The translations under genes were made by a program, and so were the position numbers. Of a stretch of 64,000 nt of DNA, positions 1-8,519 are shown piece after piece (positions within the stretch are counted from its first letter, which is position 1; every line of letters begins with the position of its first letter). The notes below the pieces were generated by a model, which was given only the letters and a program-made list of their open reading frames with translations, was not told the origin of the DNA and did no database searches. The stretch is taken from the NCBI RefSeq assembly GCF_022760175.1, contig NZ_CP094326.1, forward strand, positions 1,302,001 to 1,366,000. Reading direction: 5' to 3'. This stretch comes from Zhouia spongiae. Its GTDB lineage: Bacteria; Bacteroidota; Bacteroidia; Flavobacteriales; Flavobacteriaceae.

Positions 1-162
1 ATGGTGGAGCCTTCCAAAAAAGTAAATTCAAAAGCATTTGTGATTCCTGATGAAGATCATTTTGGGGCAAGAATAAAAAATATGAGTCCCCGGAAGAAAA
101 AGGAGGTGGTGGAACTGATCGAAAAGTGGACAGGTCTGAGAGCCGACCTGTCTAAGCTGTAA
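1..162 (+). CDS. C-terminal part (or all) of an unrecognised small protein
   Basis: An open frame runs from the first base of the window to a TAA at 160-162 and gives 53 residues. It contains an ATG at base 1, but because the window starts there the frame may well continue upstream, so the true N-terminus is unknown. The visible part is highly charged, with a basic run (PRKKKE) followed by an amphipathic stretch ending in LRADLSKL. I do not recognise the family. It converges on ribE with only 8 bp between the stop codons and no obvious terminator hairpin. Confidence 0.5.
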   Translation: MVEPSKKVNSKAFVIPDEDHFGARIKNMSPRKKKEVVELIEKWTGLRADLSKL

Positions 163-170
163 ACGACCGA

Positions 171-758
171 TTAGCTGAGCTCGTGTAGTCGTTTTACATA
201 TTTTCCGATCACATCAAATTCCAGATTAACCTGAGTGCCTGTCTTGTAGTTCCTGAAATTAGTGTGTTCGTAGGTGTATGGGATAATGGCCACGCTAAAA
301 TTGTTCTTACCCGAATCAACAACGGTCAGACTGGTTCCGTCTACTGTTATTGAACCTTTTTCTATGGTGATATTGTTCAATTTGGGGTCGTATTCAAAAG
401 TAAACCGCCAGCTGCCGTTCTCATTCTCTATGGCAATGCACGTACCGGTCTGGTCAACATGCCCCTGAACAATATGTCCGTCCAGCCGGTCGCCAAGTTT
501 CATGGCCCGTTCCAGGTTTACGGATTGTCCCGTTGTCAAAGAGCCTAAGGTTGTTTTGTCAAGGGTTTCTTTTATGGCCGTTACGGTATATTCATTGTTG
601 TTGATGTGGACAACGGTTAAACATACCCCGTTGTGAGAAATACTCTGGTCTATCTTGAGTTCGGGAGTTAAATTGCTTTTTACGGTAATGTGTAAGTTAT
701 CGTTTTCCTGATGAAGGTTTTTAATAACTCCTAATTCTTCTACTATTCCGGTAAACAT
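171..758 (-). CDS. ribE: riboflavin synthase, alpha subunit
   Basis: Riboflavin synthase converts two 6,7-dimethyl-8-ribityllumazine molecules to riboflavin plus a pyrimidine product, the last step of cytosolic riboflavin biosynthesis. The 195-residue length is normal for the family. The N-terminus MFTGIVEELG is the family signature, and two homologous lumazine-binding barrels are visible: about residues 1-86 (with SHNGVCLTV) and about 97-184 (with IEKGSITVDGTSLTVV). The second has the GTSLTV counterpart of the first repeat's GVCLTV. The gene stands alone on the minus strand, divergent from pdxA. A minus-strand TAnnTTTG box lies about 55 bp upstream. Confidence 0.95.
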   Translation of the reverse strand: MFTGIVEELGVIKNLHQENDNLHITVKSNLTPELKIDQSISHNGVCLTVVHINNNEYTVTAIKETLDKTTLGSLTTGQSVNLERAMKLGDRLDGHIVQGHVDQTGTCIAIENENGSWRFTFEYDPKLNNITIEKGSITVDGTSLTVVDSGKNNFSVAIIPYTYEHTNFRNYKTGTQVNLEFDVIGKYVKRLHELS

Positions 759-811
759 AATTAGAACGAATTAATTAATTTTGTTTTTTAAGGATTGTGC
801 TTTAATTAAGA

Positions 812-819
812 CAAAGGTA
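812..819 (-). promoter_or_regulatory. candidate -7 box for ribE
   Basis: On the minus strand this reads TACCTTTG, matching the Bacteroidota -7 consensus TAnnTTTG, about 55 bp before the ribE start. The nearest TTTG that could serve as -33 is 25 bp further upstream, slightly too far, so this is only a candidate. A plus-strand TAATTTTG (776-783) could serve pdxA in the same divergent gap, but I see no good -33 partner. Confidence 0.35.
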
Positions 820-881
820 CTATAATACCTATCTAAAAAGAAAACAAAGCACAAAGAGAGCTATTAAATATTGAATTTGTA

Positions 882-1928
882 ATGAAGAAAGAATCTTTGA
901 TAAAAGTTGGGATATCGATTGGAGACCTTAACGGAATAGGAACAGAAATAATTTTAAAGACTTTTGAAGATGCAAGGATGCTTGAGTTCTGCACACCGGT
1001 CATCTTTGCATCGAATAAAACCATTTCTTTTCAACGCAAATATTTTAAAATCCAGGCCAGTTATAACGGTATAGATGATATTTCGCAGGCGGTAGAGGGA
1101 AAATTAAATGTGCTGAATGTCTGGAAAGATGCTCCGAATGTCGAGTTTGGGAAAGAAACCAAAGAGGCGGGGAAATATGCTTTTCTTTCATTAAAAGCAG
1201 CAACCGGCGCATTAAAATCCGGGGCTGTTGATGTGCTGGTTACGGCACCGATCAACAAGCATAATATTCAGTCGAAAGATTTTAAATTTCCGGGCCACAC
1301 CGATTATCTGGCTAAAGAGCTGGGAGGAGAATCATTGATGTTTATGGTTTCCGATGAGCTTAAAGTAGGGCTGCTTACAGACCATGTGCCGGTAACTGAG
1401 GTGAGTAAGCATATTACCCCTGAACTGATTAAAACAAAAGTGGCCAAGATAAACGATTCGCTTATTCGCGATTTTAGAATCAGAAGGCCGAAAATTGCTG
1501 TTTTAGGGGTGAATCCGCATGCAGGCGATCATGGTGTTATCGGAAAAGAAGACGATGAGGTGCTAAAACCTGCCATTAAAGAAATTCACGAAAGCGGTGT
1601 GCTGGTATATGGCCCGTATTCGGCAGACAGCTTTTTTGCTACGGGGGCTCATAAGAAGTTCGATGCCGTATTGGCTTCTTACCACGATCAGGGATTAATA
1701 CCTTTTAAAACGCTTGCCTTCGGACACGGAGTTAATTACACGGCAGGGCTGAACAGGGTCAGAACCTCACCGGATCATGGTACCGGTTATGATATCGCCG
1801 GAAAAGGAAAGGCTGATGACAGTTCGTTTAAAGAGGCACTGTTTACGGCAATACATATATTTAAGAACCGACTGGAATATAATGAGATAACTTCGGACCC
1901 CCTGAAAAAGTTATCTTCTAAATTATAA
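882..1928 (+). CDS. pdxA: 4-hydroxythreonine-4-phosphate dehydrogenase
   Basis: PdxA oxidises 4-phosphohydroxy-L-threonine in the DXP-dependent route to pyridoxal 5'-phosphate. The 348-residue protein has the family N-terminus (VGISIGDLNGIGTEI), the central TAPINKHNI and FPGHTDYLA motifs with the first metal-binding His, GVNPHAGDHG, and the C-terminal ASYHDQGLIPFK and TSPDHGTGYDIAG motifs with the remaining metal and phosphate ligands. The length is a little above the E. coli enzyme. It is followed after 80 bp by the DUF177-rpmF-fabH-acc cluster, the usual flavobacterial order. The homodimer is cytosolic. Confidence 0.95.
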   Translation: MKKESLIKVGISIGDLNGIGTEIILKTFEDARMLEFCTPVIFASNKTISFQRKYFKIQASYNGIDDISQAVEGKLNVLNVWKDAPNVEFGKETKEAGKYAFLSLKAATGALKSGAVDVLVTAPINKHNIQSKDFKFPGHTDYLAKELGGESLMFMVSDELKVGLLTDHVPVTEVSKHITPELIKTKVAKINDSLIRDFRIRRPKIAVLGVNPHAGDHGVIGKEDDEVLKPAIKEIHESGVLVYGPYSADSFFATGAHKKFDAVLASYHDQGLIPFKTLAFGHGVNYTAGLNRVRTSPDHGTGYDIAGKGKADDSSFKEALFTAIHIFKNRLEYNEITSDPLKKLSSKL

Positions 1929-1971
1929 ACAAAAAAATGTTGATAACATGATGGTCGTAAATAAAAATTTA

Positions 1972-1979
1972 TATCTTTG
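1972..1979 (+). promoter_or_regulatory. candidate -7 box for the DUF177-rpmF operon
   Basis: TATCTTTG matches TAnnTTTG and lies 29 bp before the DUF177 start, which would give a short leader of about 20 nt. No TTG is present at the ideal 17-23 bp distance upstream, so only half of the promoter is supported. A GGAGG-like sequence (1997-2001) before the ATG is unusual for this phylum. Confidence 0.4.
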
Positions 1980-2008
1980 CACTCCCGAAATTTGTCGGAG
2001 GTAAACTG

Positions 2009-2554
2009 ATGTCTAAAATGAAGAAGTTCAAGGAGTTTGATATTCCGTTTGTTGGATTAAAGGAAGCAAAGCATCAGTTTGATTATCAAATTGAAAATGC
2101 GTTCTTTGAATCTTTTGATTACGATGAGTTCAATAAAGCTGCCATTCAGGTGAGTCTTGAACTGGACAAAAAGAGCAATATGCTGGAGCTGAGCTTCCTT
2201 GCGAAGGGAAGTGTGAATGTAGATTGTGACCTGTCTAACGAACCATTTGACCTTCCGGTAAACGGAAAATTGCATTTGGTGGTGAAACACGGGGAAGAAT
2301 ATAATGATGAAGATGAAGAGTTGTTGGTCATCCCTCATGGGGAATATCAGATCAATGTGGCTCAGTATGTCTATGAGATGATTGTTTTGTCGGTGCCGGT
2401 AAAGAGAGTGCATCCGGGTATTAAAGACGGAACATTATCATCTGAGATCGTCGAAAGATTAGAAGAACTAAAACCAAAAGAAGAAAACGAAAACAATAAT
2501 AAAGAAATAGATCCTCGTTGGGATACTTTAAAAAAGCTATTAACGGATAAATAA
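2009..2554 (+). CDS. DUF177 (YceD-like) protein
   Basis: A 181-residue member of the DUF177/YceD family, whose members are almost always encoded directly before ribosomal protein L32 and have been linked to 23S rRNA maturation in other organisms. The family pattern is visible: an N-terminal beta-rich part, VDCDLSNEPFDLPVNGKLHL in place of the cysteine-containing CxRC region, and VYEMIVLSVPVKRVHPG, matching the conserved E-x-xLSxPxxxxH motif. The acidic Lys/Glu/Asn-rich tail is low complexity. It is separated from rpmF by 9 bp, so the two are certainly co-transcribed. The start at 2009 is preceded by GGAGG at 8 bp; an internal Met three codons on is possible. Confidence 0.85.
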   Translation: MSKMKKFKEFDIPFVGLKEAKHQFDYQIENAFFESFDYDEFNKAAIQVSLELDKKSNMLELSFLAKGSVNVDCDLSNEPFDLPVNGKLHLVVKHGEEYNDEDEELLVIPHGEYQINVAQYVYEMIVLSVPVKRVHPGIKDGTLSSEIVERLEELKPKEENENNNKEIDPRWDTLKKLLTDK

Positions 2555-2563
2555 GATTGAAAA

Positions 2564-2761
2564 ATGGCACATCCTAAAAGAAGACAGTCAAGCACTAGAA
2601 GAGATAAGAGAAGAACGCATTACAAAGCGACAGCTCCTCAGATTGCTGTAGATAAAACGACAGGTGAATCGCACCTTTACCACAGAGCACACTGGCATGA
2701 AGGTAAACTGTACTACAGAGGAAAAGTGTTAATCGACAATACAACTGAAGAAGTTGCATAA
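2564..2761 (+). CDS. rpmF: 50S ribosomal protein L32
   Basis: A 65-residue basic protein beginning [19 protein letters not shown], the defining start of L32, with the family's HRAH and YYRGKVLI segments. The zinc-binding cysteines found in many L32 proteins are absent, as is common in Bacteroidota. It is a structural component of the large ribosomal subunit near the peptidyl-transferase region. It follows the DUF177 gene in the same operon and is followed by a strong terminator hairpin. Confidence 0.97.
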   Translation: MAHPKRRQSSTRRDKRRTHYKATAPQIAVDKTTGESHLYHRAHWHEGKLYYRGKVLIDNTTEEVA

Positions 2762-2782
2762 CGCGATTTCATAGAGAACTTC

Positions 2783-2813
2783 AACTCTCACTCCAAAGGT
2801 GAGAGTTTTTTTT
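2783..2813 (+). terminator. Rho-independent terminator after rpmF
   Basis: A perfect 9-bp stem AACTCTCAC / GTGAGAGTT with a 7-nt loop, followed by a run of T residues. It separates the DUF177-rpmF transcript from fabH. Confidence 0.9.
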
Positions 2814-2933
2814 GTTGAAAAAACTTTTCTAAAAGTTAAAATCAACCTATTTTGCAACAAAAATCGGGCAGAAATTAGTATTTTAAACCAATTTTTGCAC
2901 ATTTTTGCACGTTTAGTAATATAAAACTGTGTT

Positions 2934-3938
2934 ATGAATAAAATAACAGCAGCCATTACAGCTGTAGGAGCGTATGTACCGGAGCACGTGTTGACCAATA
3001 AAATGCTTGAAGAGATGGTTGACACAAATGACGAATGGATAACAACCAGAACAGGTATTAAAGAAAGACGTATTCTTAAAGAGGAAGGTAAAGGAACTTC
3101 TTTTCTTGCCATTAAAGCCGCCGAAGACCTTATTCAGAAAAAAGGCTTACACCCGGAAGATATAGATTTAGTTTTAGTTGCAACAGCTACTCCCGATTTG
3201 CCGGTAGCAGCTACCGCAGCATTCGTAGCAAGTAGTATTGGGGCAAAAAATGCCTTTGCCTACGATTTGCAGGCAGCATGTTCGAGCTTCTTGTACGGAA
3301 TGTCGACGGCTGCCAGCTATATAGAATCGGGAAGGTATAAAAAAGTATTGCTGATAGGAGCAGATAAAATGTCTTCTATTATAGATTATACAGACAGGAC
3401 TACCTGTATTATTTTCGGCGACGGGGCCGGGGCTGTTTTATTTGAACCCAACGAAGAAGGATTAGGGTTTCAGGATGAGTTTTTAAGAAGCGATGGCCAG
3501 GGGCGCGACTTCTTAAGGATAGAAGCAGGCGGATCGATACTTCCGGCTTCTGAAGAGACAGTGAAAAATAAAAAACATTATGTTTTCCAGGATGGCAAAA
3601 CCGTATTTAAGTTTGCTGTTTCAAATATGGCGGATGTATCTGCCAAGATTATGGAAAGGAACAACCTTACCAGAGAAGAGGTACAATGGTTGGTGCCACA
3701 TCAGGCAAATATGCGTATCATTAACGCCACTGCGAACAGAATGGGCGTTGAAGAATCAAAAGTGATGGTTAATATTCATAAGTACGGAAATACGACTTCT
3801 GCTACACTTCCGTTATTATTGAATGATTACGAGAAACAATTGAAAAAAGGAGATAACCTGGTTTTTGCAGCCTTTGGAGGCGGATTTACCTGGGGGTCTA
3901 TTTATTTAAAATGGGCATATAATTCTAATAACAACTAG
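2934..3938 (+). CDS. fabH: beta-ketoacyl-ACP synthase III
   Basis: FabH starts type II fatty-acid synthesis by condensing an acyl-CoA primer with malonyl-ACP in the cytosol. The 334-residue thiolase-fold protein shows the catalytic triad in context: Cys in QAACSSFLYG (about residue 116), His in VPHQANMRI and Asn in HKYGNTTSATLP. The oxyanion-region glycine loop FAAFGGGFTWGS is at the C-terminus. It lies 21 bp before accB, so priming and carboxylation genes are probably transcribed together. The AT-rich leader contains two copies of TTTTTGCAC. Confidence 0.96.
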   Translation: MNKITAAITAVGAYVPEHVLTNKMLEEMVDTNDEWITTRTGIKERRILKEEGKGTSFLAIKAAEDLIQKKGLHPEDIDLVLVATATPDLPVAATAAFVASSIGAKNAFAYDLQAACSSFLYGMSTAASYIESGRYKKVLLIGADKMSSIIDYTDRTTCIIFGDGAGAVLFEPNEEGLGFQDEFLRSDGQGRDFLRIEAGGSILPASEETVKNKKHYVFQDGKTVFKFAVSNMADVSAKIMERNNLTREEVQWLVPHQANMRIINATANRMGVEESKVMVNIHKYGNTTSATLPLLLNDYEKQLKKGDNLVFAAFGGGFTWGSIYLKWAYNSNNN

Positions 3939-3958
3939 AAACTAACAAAACCTACGTC

Positions 3959-4462
3959 ATGGAGTTAAAAGATATTCAAAACTTAATTAAATTCGTAGCG
4001 AAGTCCGGTGCAAGTGAAGTGAAACTTGAAATGGATGACGTTAAAATTACAATTAAAACAGGATCAGAAGAAAAAGGAGAGACCACGATTTTGCAACAAA
4101 TCCCAATGGGAGCTCACCAAGTGGCACAACCGCACGCTCCGATTGCTCAGCAGCCTACAGCTCATACACCTGTACAGCCGGTAGAAACTGCCCCAGCTAA
4201 TAATGAAGAGGAGAATAGTAAATACATTACGGTTAAATCGCCTATCATCGGTACTTTCTACAGAAAACCGGCTCCAGATAAACCTGCTTTTGTAGAGGTC
4301 GGGGATTCTATTGGAAAAGGAGATGTGCTTTGTGTGATCGAGGCAATGAAACTTTTTAATGAAATTGAATCTGAAGTTTCCGGAAAGATTGTAAAAGTAT
4401 TGGTTGACGATTCTTCACCTGTTGAATTTGATCAACCTTTGTTTTTAGTAGACCCTTCTTAA
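3959..4462 (+). CDS. accB: acetyl-CoA carboxylase biotin carboxyl carrier protein
   Basis: BCCP carries the biotin that shuttles carboxyl groups between biotin carboxylase and the carboxyltransferase. The 167-residue protein has an N-terminal interaction segment (MELKDIQNLIKFVAKSG), a Pro/Ala/Gln-rich linker at about residues 58-88, and a C-terminal biotinyl domain with the biotinylation motif VIEAMKLFNEIE, where the Lys is modified. It is directly upstream of accC, the usual bacterial pairing. Confidence 0.96.
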   Translation: MELKDIQNLIKFVAKSGASEVKLEMDDVKITIKTGSEEKGETTILQQIPMGAHQVAQPHAPIAQQPTAHTPVQPVETAPANNEEENSKYITVKSPIIGTFYRKPAPDKPAFVEVGDSIGKGDVLCVIEAMKLFNEIESEVSGKIVKVLVDDSSPVEFDQPLFLVDPS

Positions 4463-4538
4463 TAGTTAAATCACAATTCCCAAACTCCAGATCCCAATCC
4501 TTTGGAATTTGATTTTTGAGATTTAAAATTTGGACACT

Positions 4539-5885
4539 ATGTTTAAAAAGATACTAATAGCAAACCGAGGTGAAATAGCACTGCGCGTTATAAGAACCTG
4601 TAAAGAAATGGGAATTAAAACCGTAGCTGTGTATTCTACCGCAGATGCCGAGAGCCTGCATGTTCGTTTTGCCGATGAGGCTGTTTGTATAGGACCGGCA
4701 CCAAGTAAAGATTCTTATTTAAAGATCCCCAATATAATTGCAGCAGCAGAGATTACAAATGCTGATGCTATCCACCCCGGTTACGGGTTCCTTTCTGAAA
4801 ACTCAAGGTTTTCCAAGATCTGTGAAGAGCATGATATTAAATTTATCGGTGCTTCAGCAGAGCAAATAGACCGCATGGGAGACAAGGCTACGGCAAAAGA
4901 AACCATGATTGAAGCAGGAGTACCTGTTGTACCCGGTTCGGAAGGATTATTGGGTTCTATAGAAGAGACTAAAAAACTGGCTAAGGAAGTAGGTTATCCT
5001 GTAATGCTGAAAGCTACCGCCGGTGGAGGTGGTAAGGGAATGCGTGCTGTCTGGAAAGAAGAAGATATCGAAAAAGCTTTTGAAAGCGCCAAGCAGGAAG
5101 CTGCGGCCGCTTTTGGTAATGACGGGATGTATATGGAGAAGCTTATCGAAGAACCCCGCCACATAGAGATCCAGGTCATCGGAGACCAATACGGAAAAGC
5201 GTGTCACCTGTCTGAAAGAGATTGTTCTATTCAGCGACGTCACCAAAAATTAACGGAAGAAACACCTTCTCCGTTCATGACCGATGAGTTGCGTGATGCT
5301 ATGGGTAAAGCGGCTGTAAAAGCGGCAGAATACATTAAGTATGAAGGCGCCGGAACCGTTGAGTTTTTAGTTGATAAGCACCGTAATTTCTATTTTATGG
5401 AAATGAATACCCGTATTCAGGTAGAGCACCCGATTACGGAACAGGTAATAGATTACGATCTGATTCGCGAGCAAATATTGGTTGCTGCGGGAGTGCCGAT
5501 CTCAGGTAAGAACTATACGCCAAAGCTTCACTCTATGGAATGTCGTATCAACGCCGAAGATCCATATAACGATTTCAGACCATCACCTGGCAGGATTACA
5601 ACCTTACATGCACCGGGAGGTCATGGAGTTCGCTTGGATACCCACGTCTACGGAGGTTATGTGATTCCGCCGAATTATGATTCAATGATCGCAAAACTGA
5701 TCACAACGGCTCAGACAAGAGAAGAGGCTATCAATAAAATGAAGCGTGCACTCGATGAGTTTGTTATCGAAGGTATTAAAACTACAATTCCGTTCCACAG
5801 GCAACTTATGGACGATCCTGATTTTATAGCAGGGAACTATACCACCAAGTTTATGGAAGACTTCAAAATGAAGCCTCAGGAATAA
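4539..5885 (+). CDS. accC: biotin carboxylase subunit of acetyl-CoA carboxylase
   Basis: ATP-dependent carboxylation of BCCP-biotin. The ATP-grasp enzyme starts [16 protein letters not shown], with [18 protein letters not shown], the glycine-rich ATP loop [31 protein letters not shown] and the catalytic [15 protein letters not shown] place the start at the ATG at 4539 (448 residues). A TTG three codons upstream stays in frame but adds nothing that matches the family. It follows accB after 76 bp and ends at a strong terminator. Confidence 0.96.
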   Translation: MFKKILIANRGEIALRVIRTCKEMGIKTVAVYSTADAESLHVRFADEAVCIGPAPSKDSYLKIPNIIAAAEITNADAIHPGYGFLSENSRFSKICEEHDIKFIGASAEQIDRMGDKATAKETMIEAGVPVVPGSEGLLGSIEETKKLAKEVGYPVMLKATAGGGGKGMRAVWKEEDIEKAFESAKQEAAAAFGNDGMYMEKLIEEPRHIEIQVIGDQYGKACHLSERDCSIQRRHQKLTEETPSPFMTDELRDAMGKAAVKAAEYIKYEGAGTVEFLVDKHRNFYFMEMNTRIQVEHPITEQVIDYDLIREQILVAAGVPISGKNYTPKLHSMECRINAEDPYNDFRPSPGRITTLHAPGGHGVRLDTHVYGGYVIPPNYDSMIAKLITTAQTREEAINKMKRALDEFVIEGIKTTIPFHRQLMDDPDFIAGNYTTKFMEDFKMKPQE

Positions 5886-5908
5886 ACAGGATACAACTTA
5901 TTTTTTAC

Positions 5909-5934
5909 AAGGAGCTTTTTTAAGCTCCTTTTTT
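5909..5934 (+). terminator. Rho-independent terminator after accC
   Basis: A perfect 9-bp stem AAGGAGCTT / AAGCTCCTT with a 4-nt loop, followed by six T residues, closing the fabH-accB-accC unit. Confidence 0.9.
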
Positions 5935-5966
5935 GTTTTTAAGGGGTTTCAAAATATATTTATAAA

Positions 5967-6413
5967 ATGATAAAGAGAGATGTATACAGGGAATGCACGT
6001 TATTTGTTAATCGTAGGCTTTCGGTGCTTACAAGGCAAATACATGAGCTGGAAGAAGGTTTACAGTCCGAAACCAAAAGCAGTGCCGGAGATAAGCACGA
6101 AACCGGAAGGGCCATGATGCATCTGGAACGTGAGAAAATAGGACAACAACTGGCTGAACTGGAAAAACTTAAAGCAGTGCTGGCAAAGATCGATCCCGAA
6201 AAAAAAAGTTCTCAGGCATCCTTGGGCAGTATAGTCTATACAGATAAGGCGAACTATTTTCTTAGCATCAGCGCAGGCCTGGTTAATGTTGATGAGACCT
6301 CTTTTTATGCCATTTCATTACAAACCCCCGTCGGTCGGTTGTTACTTAACAGGTCGGTAAACGATACCGTGTATTTTAACGGAACGCCGATAACCATTCA
6401 GAAAATAGAATAA
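5967..6413 (+). CDS. GreA/GreB-like protein (often mislabelled 3-oxoacyl-ACP synthase)
   Basis: A 148-residue protein of a widespread flavobacterial family. The first half is a long helical hairpin (to about residue 75) containing the conserved SSAGDKHETGRAMMHLE segment. The second half is a small beta domain with GSIVYTDKANYFLSISAG and ISLQTPVGRLLLN, resembling the C-terminal domain of Gre transcript-cleavage factors. The coiled coil plus FKBP-like layout argues for a Gre-related, RNA-polymerase-associated role. Database labels calling this family a 3-oxoacyl-ACP synthase are not supported: no thiolase fold or active-site Cys-His-Asn is present. The function is inferred. Confidence 0.7.
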   Translation: MIKRDVYRECTLFVNRRLSVLTRQIHELEEGLQSETKSSAGDKHETGRAMMHLEREKIGQQLAELEKLKAVLAKIDPEKKSSQASLGSIVYTDKANYFLSISAGLVNVDETSFYAISLQTPVGRLLLNRSVNDTVYFNGTPITIQKIE

Positions 6414-6489
6414 ATATAAATTATCTAACGGTTGAGCGTATTATTTGAATATTTGCCTACATTTAATAAACCACCTCGACGCAAGCCCC

Positions 6490-6560
6490 GTGAAATTCCT
6501 TTAGGAACATTTCACAAGGGTAAGTGTCGGAGCATTTAAATATCGATAATCGAGTAAACC
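6490..6560. repeat. non-coding repeat with hairpin, copy 1 (partner at 17000)
   Basis: The gap 6414-6625 contains a hairpin GTGAAATTCC-TTTA-GGAACATTTCAC (6490-6515, one small bulge), followed 36 nt later by CGAGTAAACC (6551-6560). The same two blocks, in the same order, recur at 17000-17084. The shared core AAATTCCTTT(A)GGAACATTTCA is 20 bp. No frame is open here. Confidence 0.5.
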
Positions 6561-6625
6561 ACCTGGGAGAGTCGGGAGACTTTGATCACCGGGTTAAGCG
6601 ATGTGTAATTGATACCGGTTGAAAT

Positions 6626-7750
6626 ATGAACTATAGCTATTGGGAAATAAAGCAGTGGTTTTCTAAAATTGATTTTATAATCGTTGGTAGTGGCATCGTA
6701 GGACTGAACAGCGCCTTAATGCTACGCAGCTTATACCCGAAGGCTTCTGTACTGGTGTTGGAAAAAGGAATCTTGCCCCAGGGAGCAAGTACCAGAAATG
6801 CTGGTTTTGCCTGTTTTGGAAGCTTATCGGAGTTGTTGGACGATCTGAATTTCCATACCGAAGAAGAAATGCTTCAATTGGTGAAAATGAGGTATGAGGG
6901 GCTAAAGCTTCTGAAAAAGAATTTAGGCTCAAAAAATATTCGCTATAAAAATCATGGAGGATACGAGGTTTTTTTAAAACAGCAAGGAGAGTTCTTTGAG
7001 TCGTGCCTTGAAAACCGGAAACGGATAAATAAGTTGCTTAAACCTTATTTTAAACAAGGAGTGTTCAAGGTCAGGAAGAATGACTTCTGCTTTCGGGGAG
7101 TTCAGGAGTATCTGATCTTTAACCGGTTTGAAGGGCAGATAGATACCGGCAAGATGATGGATGTATTGTTGAAAGAATGTGCCAAAAAACATATCCATAT
7201 CTTGAATTCAATAAAAGTATCGGGCTTTGAAGACCAGGGCAATGAAGTAAGTGTGGTTACAGATCACTTCGCCTTGAGAACAAAAAAACTTTTAATAGCC
7301 ACCAATGGTTTTACTGAAAGTCTGCTCAGTATAGATGTAAAACCGGCCAGGGCTCAGGTACTCATAACCAAACCGATTAAAGCTCTTCCTTTTAAAGGGA
7401 CCTTTCATCTCGATAAAGGGTTTTACTATTTTAGAAATATCAACGGAAGGGTATTGTTCGGTGGTGGCAGAAACCTGGATATGGAAGGTGAAACAACAAC
7501 ATCCTTCGGAGAAACCCCTCTTATCCAGAATAAGTTGGAAGCACTTTTAAAAACGACTATCTTGCCTGAAACACCTTTTGAGATAGCGCATCGCTGGAGC
7601 GGTATAATGGGAGTGGGTCCCGTTAAAAAACCTATCGTCAGACAGCTTTCGGACAATGTGTATTGCGGAGTGAGGTTAGGAGGCATGGGGGTTGCAATAG
7701 GGGCTCAAATAGGTGCGGACTTGGCTAACTTAACTCAAATCAATGATTAA
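6626..7750 (+). CDS. FAD-dependent oxidoreductase of the DAO (D-amino-acid/glycine oxidase) superfamily
   Basis: A 374-residue flavoprotein with an N-terminal Rossmann motif FIIVGSGIVGLNSALML and the GASTRNAGFACFGS stretch typical of gamma-glutamylputrescine/glycine oxidase relatives, where FAD ribityl contacts lie. The second nucleotide segment is LLIATNGFTESLL, the substrate domain contains YYFRNINGRVLFGGGRN, and the C-terminal FAD loop is RLGGMGVAIGAQIGADLA. Such enzymes oxidise amines or amino acids to imines. The substrate cannot be told here. The next gene, mtgA, overlaps it by 8 bp. Confidence 0.8.
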   Translation: MNYSYWEIKQWFSKIDFIIVGSGIVGLNSALMLRSLYPKASVLVLEKGILPQGASTRNAGFACFGSLSELLDDLNFHTEEEMLQLVKMRYEGLKLLKKNLGSKNIRYKNHGGYEVFLKQQGEFFESCLENRKRINKLLKPYFKQGVFKVRKNDFCFRGVQEYLIFNRFEGQIDTGKMMDVLLKECAKKHIHILNSIKVSGFEDQGNEVSVVTDHFALRTKKLLIATNGFTESLLSIDVKPARAQVLITKPIKALPFKGTFHLDKGFYYFRNINGRVLFGGGRNLDMEGETTTSFGETPLIQNKLEALLKTTILPETPFEIAHRWSGIMGVGPVKKPIVRQLSDNVYCGVRLGGMGVAIGAQIGADLANLTQIND

Positions 7751-8441
7751 AAAATTTTTCAGGTTTCTTTTCAAGACACTTTTATGGCTTGTCGTGATAT
7801 CCGTGTTCTTTGTGCTTGCATACAAATGGTTGCCCGTGCCTGTTACACCGTTAATGGTGATACGGAATATAGAACAAAAACAGGCGGGAGGGGCAGTCGT
7901 ATGGAAACACCAATGGGTACCCATCGAAAGTATATCCGAAAATCTGCAGCTGGCAGTTATTTGCAGTGAGGACCAGAAGTTTTTAAATCATAACGGTTTT
8001 GATATGGAGGCTATAGAAAAAGCCTTCAAAAAAAATAAAAAGCGAGAACGTATAAAAGGAGCCAGTACCATAAGCCAGCAAACAGCCAAAAATGTTTTTT
8101 TGTGGCCTAAGCGTAGCTGGGTGAGAAAGGGCCTTGAGGTCTATTTTACATTTTTAATAGAATTATGCTGGTCTAAAGAACGTATCCTGGAGGTATACCT
8201 GAACAGTATAGAAATGGGCGACGGGGTGTATGGAGCCGAAGCCGCCAGTTGGTATTGGTTCAATAAATCGGCCGGGAAGCTTACCAGGTATGAAGCTGCG
8301 GCCCTGGCAGCAATACTTCCTAACCCCCGAAAGTACAGAGCCAGTCCGGCAACTTCTTACATTCGGTCAAGAAAAGAATGGATCGTTCACCAAATGGAAA
8401 ATTACGGTCCGTTCAGCCTCGAAAAGAAAAGCGATAAATAA
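7743..8441 (+). CDS. mtgA: monofunctional peptidoglycan glycosyltransferase
   Basis: A 232-residue GT51 protein that polymerises lipid II into glycan strands at the outer face of the inner membrane. One N-terminal transmembrane helix (about residues 10-28) anchors it. The GT51 motifs are complete: AVICSEDQKFLNHNGFD with the catalytic Glu, GASTISQQTAKNVFLWP, RKGLEVYFT, ILEVYLNSIEMGDGVYG with the second Glu, and EAAALAAILPNPRKY. No transpeptidase domain follows, so it is MtgA-type. It overlaps the upstream oxidoreductase gene by 8 bp and is translationally coupled. Confidence 0.92.
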   Translation: MIKKFFRFLFKTLLWLVVISVFFVLAYKWLPVPVTPLMVIRNIEQKQAGGAVVWKHQWVPIESISENLQLAVICSEDQKFLNHNGFDMEAIEKAFKKNKKRERIKGASTISQQTAKNVFLWPKRSWVRKGLEVYFTFLIELCWSKERILEVYLNSIEMGDGVYGAEAASWYWFNKSAGKLTRYEAAALAAILPNPRKYRASPATSYIRSRKEWIVHQMENYGPFSLEKKSDK

Positions 8442-8462
8442 GGAAGTTCTTGTTATAAATGA

Positions 8463-8493
8463 TTGTTTTCGACGGTGGATTAAATTAATTTTG
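8463..8493 (+). promoter_or_regulatory. promoter of the LytS-LytTR operon
   Basis: TTG (8463-8465), a 20-bp spacer and TAATTTTG (8486-8493) match the Bacteroidota promoter consensus. Transcription should start around 8499-8501. This bears on the start codon of the downstream kinase: the ATG at 8505 would be nearly leaderless, while that at 8520 has room for a leader. Confidence 0.7.
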
Positions 8494-8519
8494 CCCACCA
8501 ATATATGAGGATCTTTCTT

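Noticed and set aside
2057-2413. A 118-codon frame antisense to the DUF177 gene
   Set aside because: It is the shadow of a well-supported gene with normal codon use on the other strand.
8230-8508. A 92-codon plus-strand frame overlapping mtgA
   Set aside because: It overlaps the conserved GT51 core out of frame and shows no family features.
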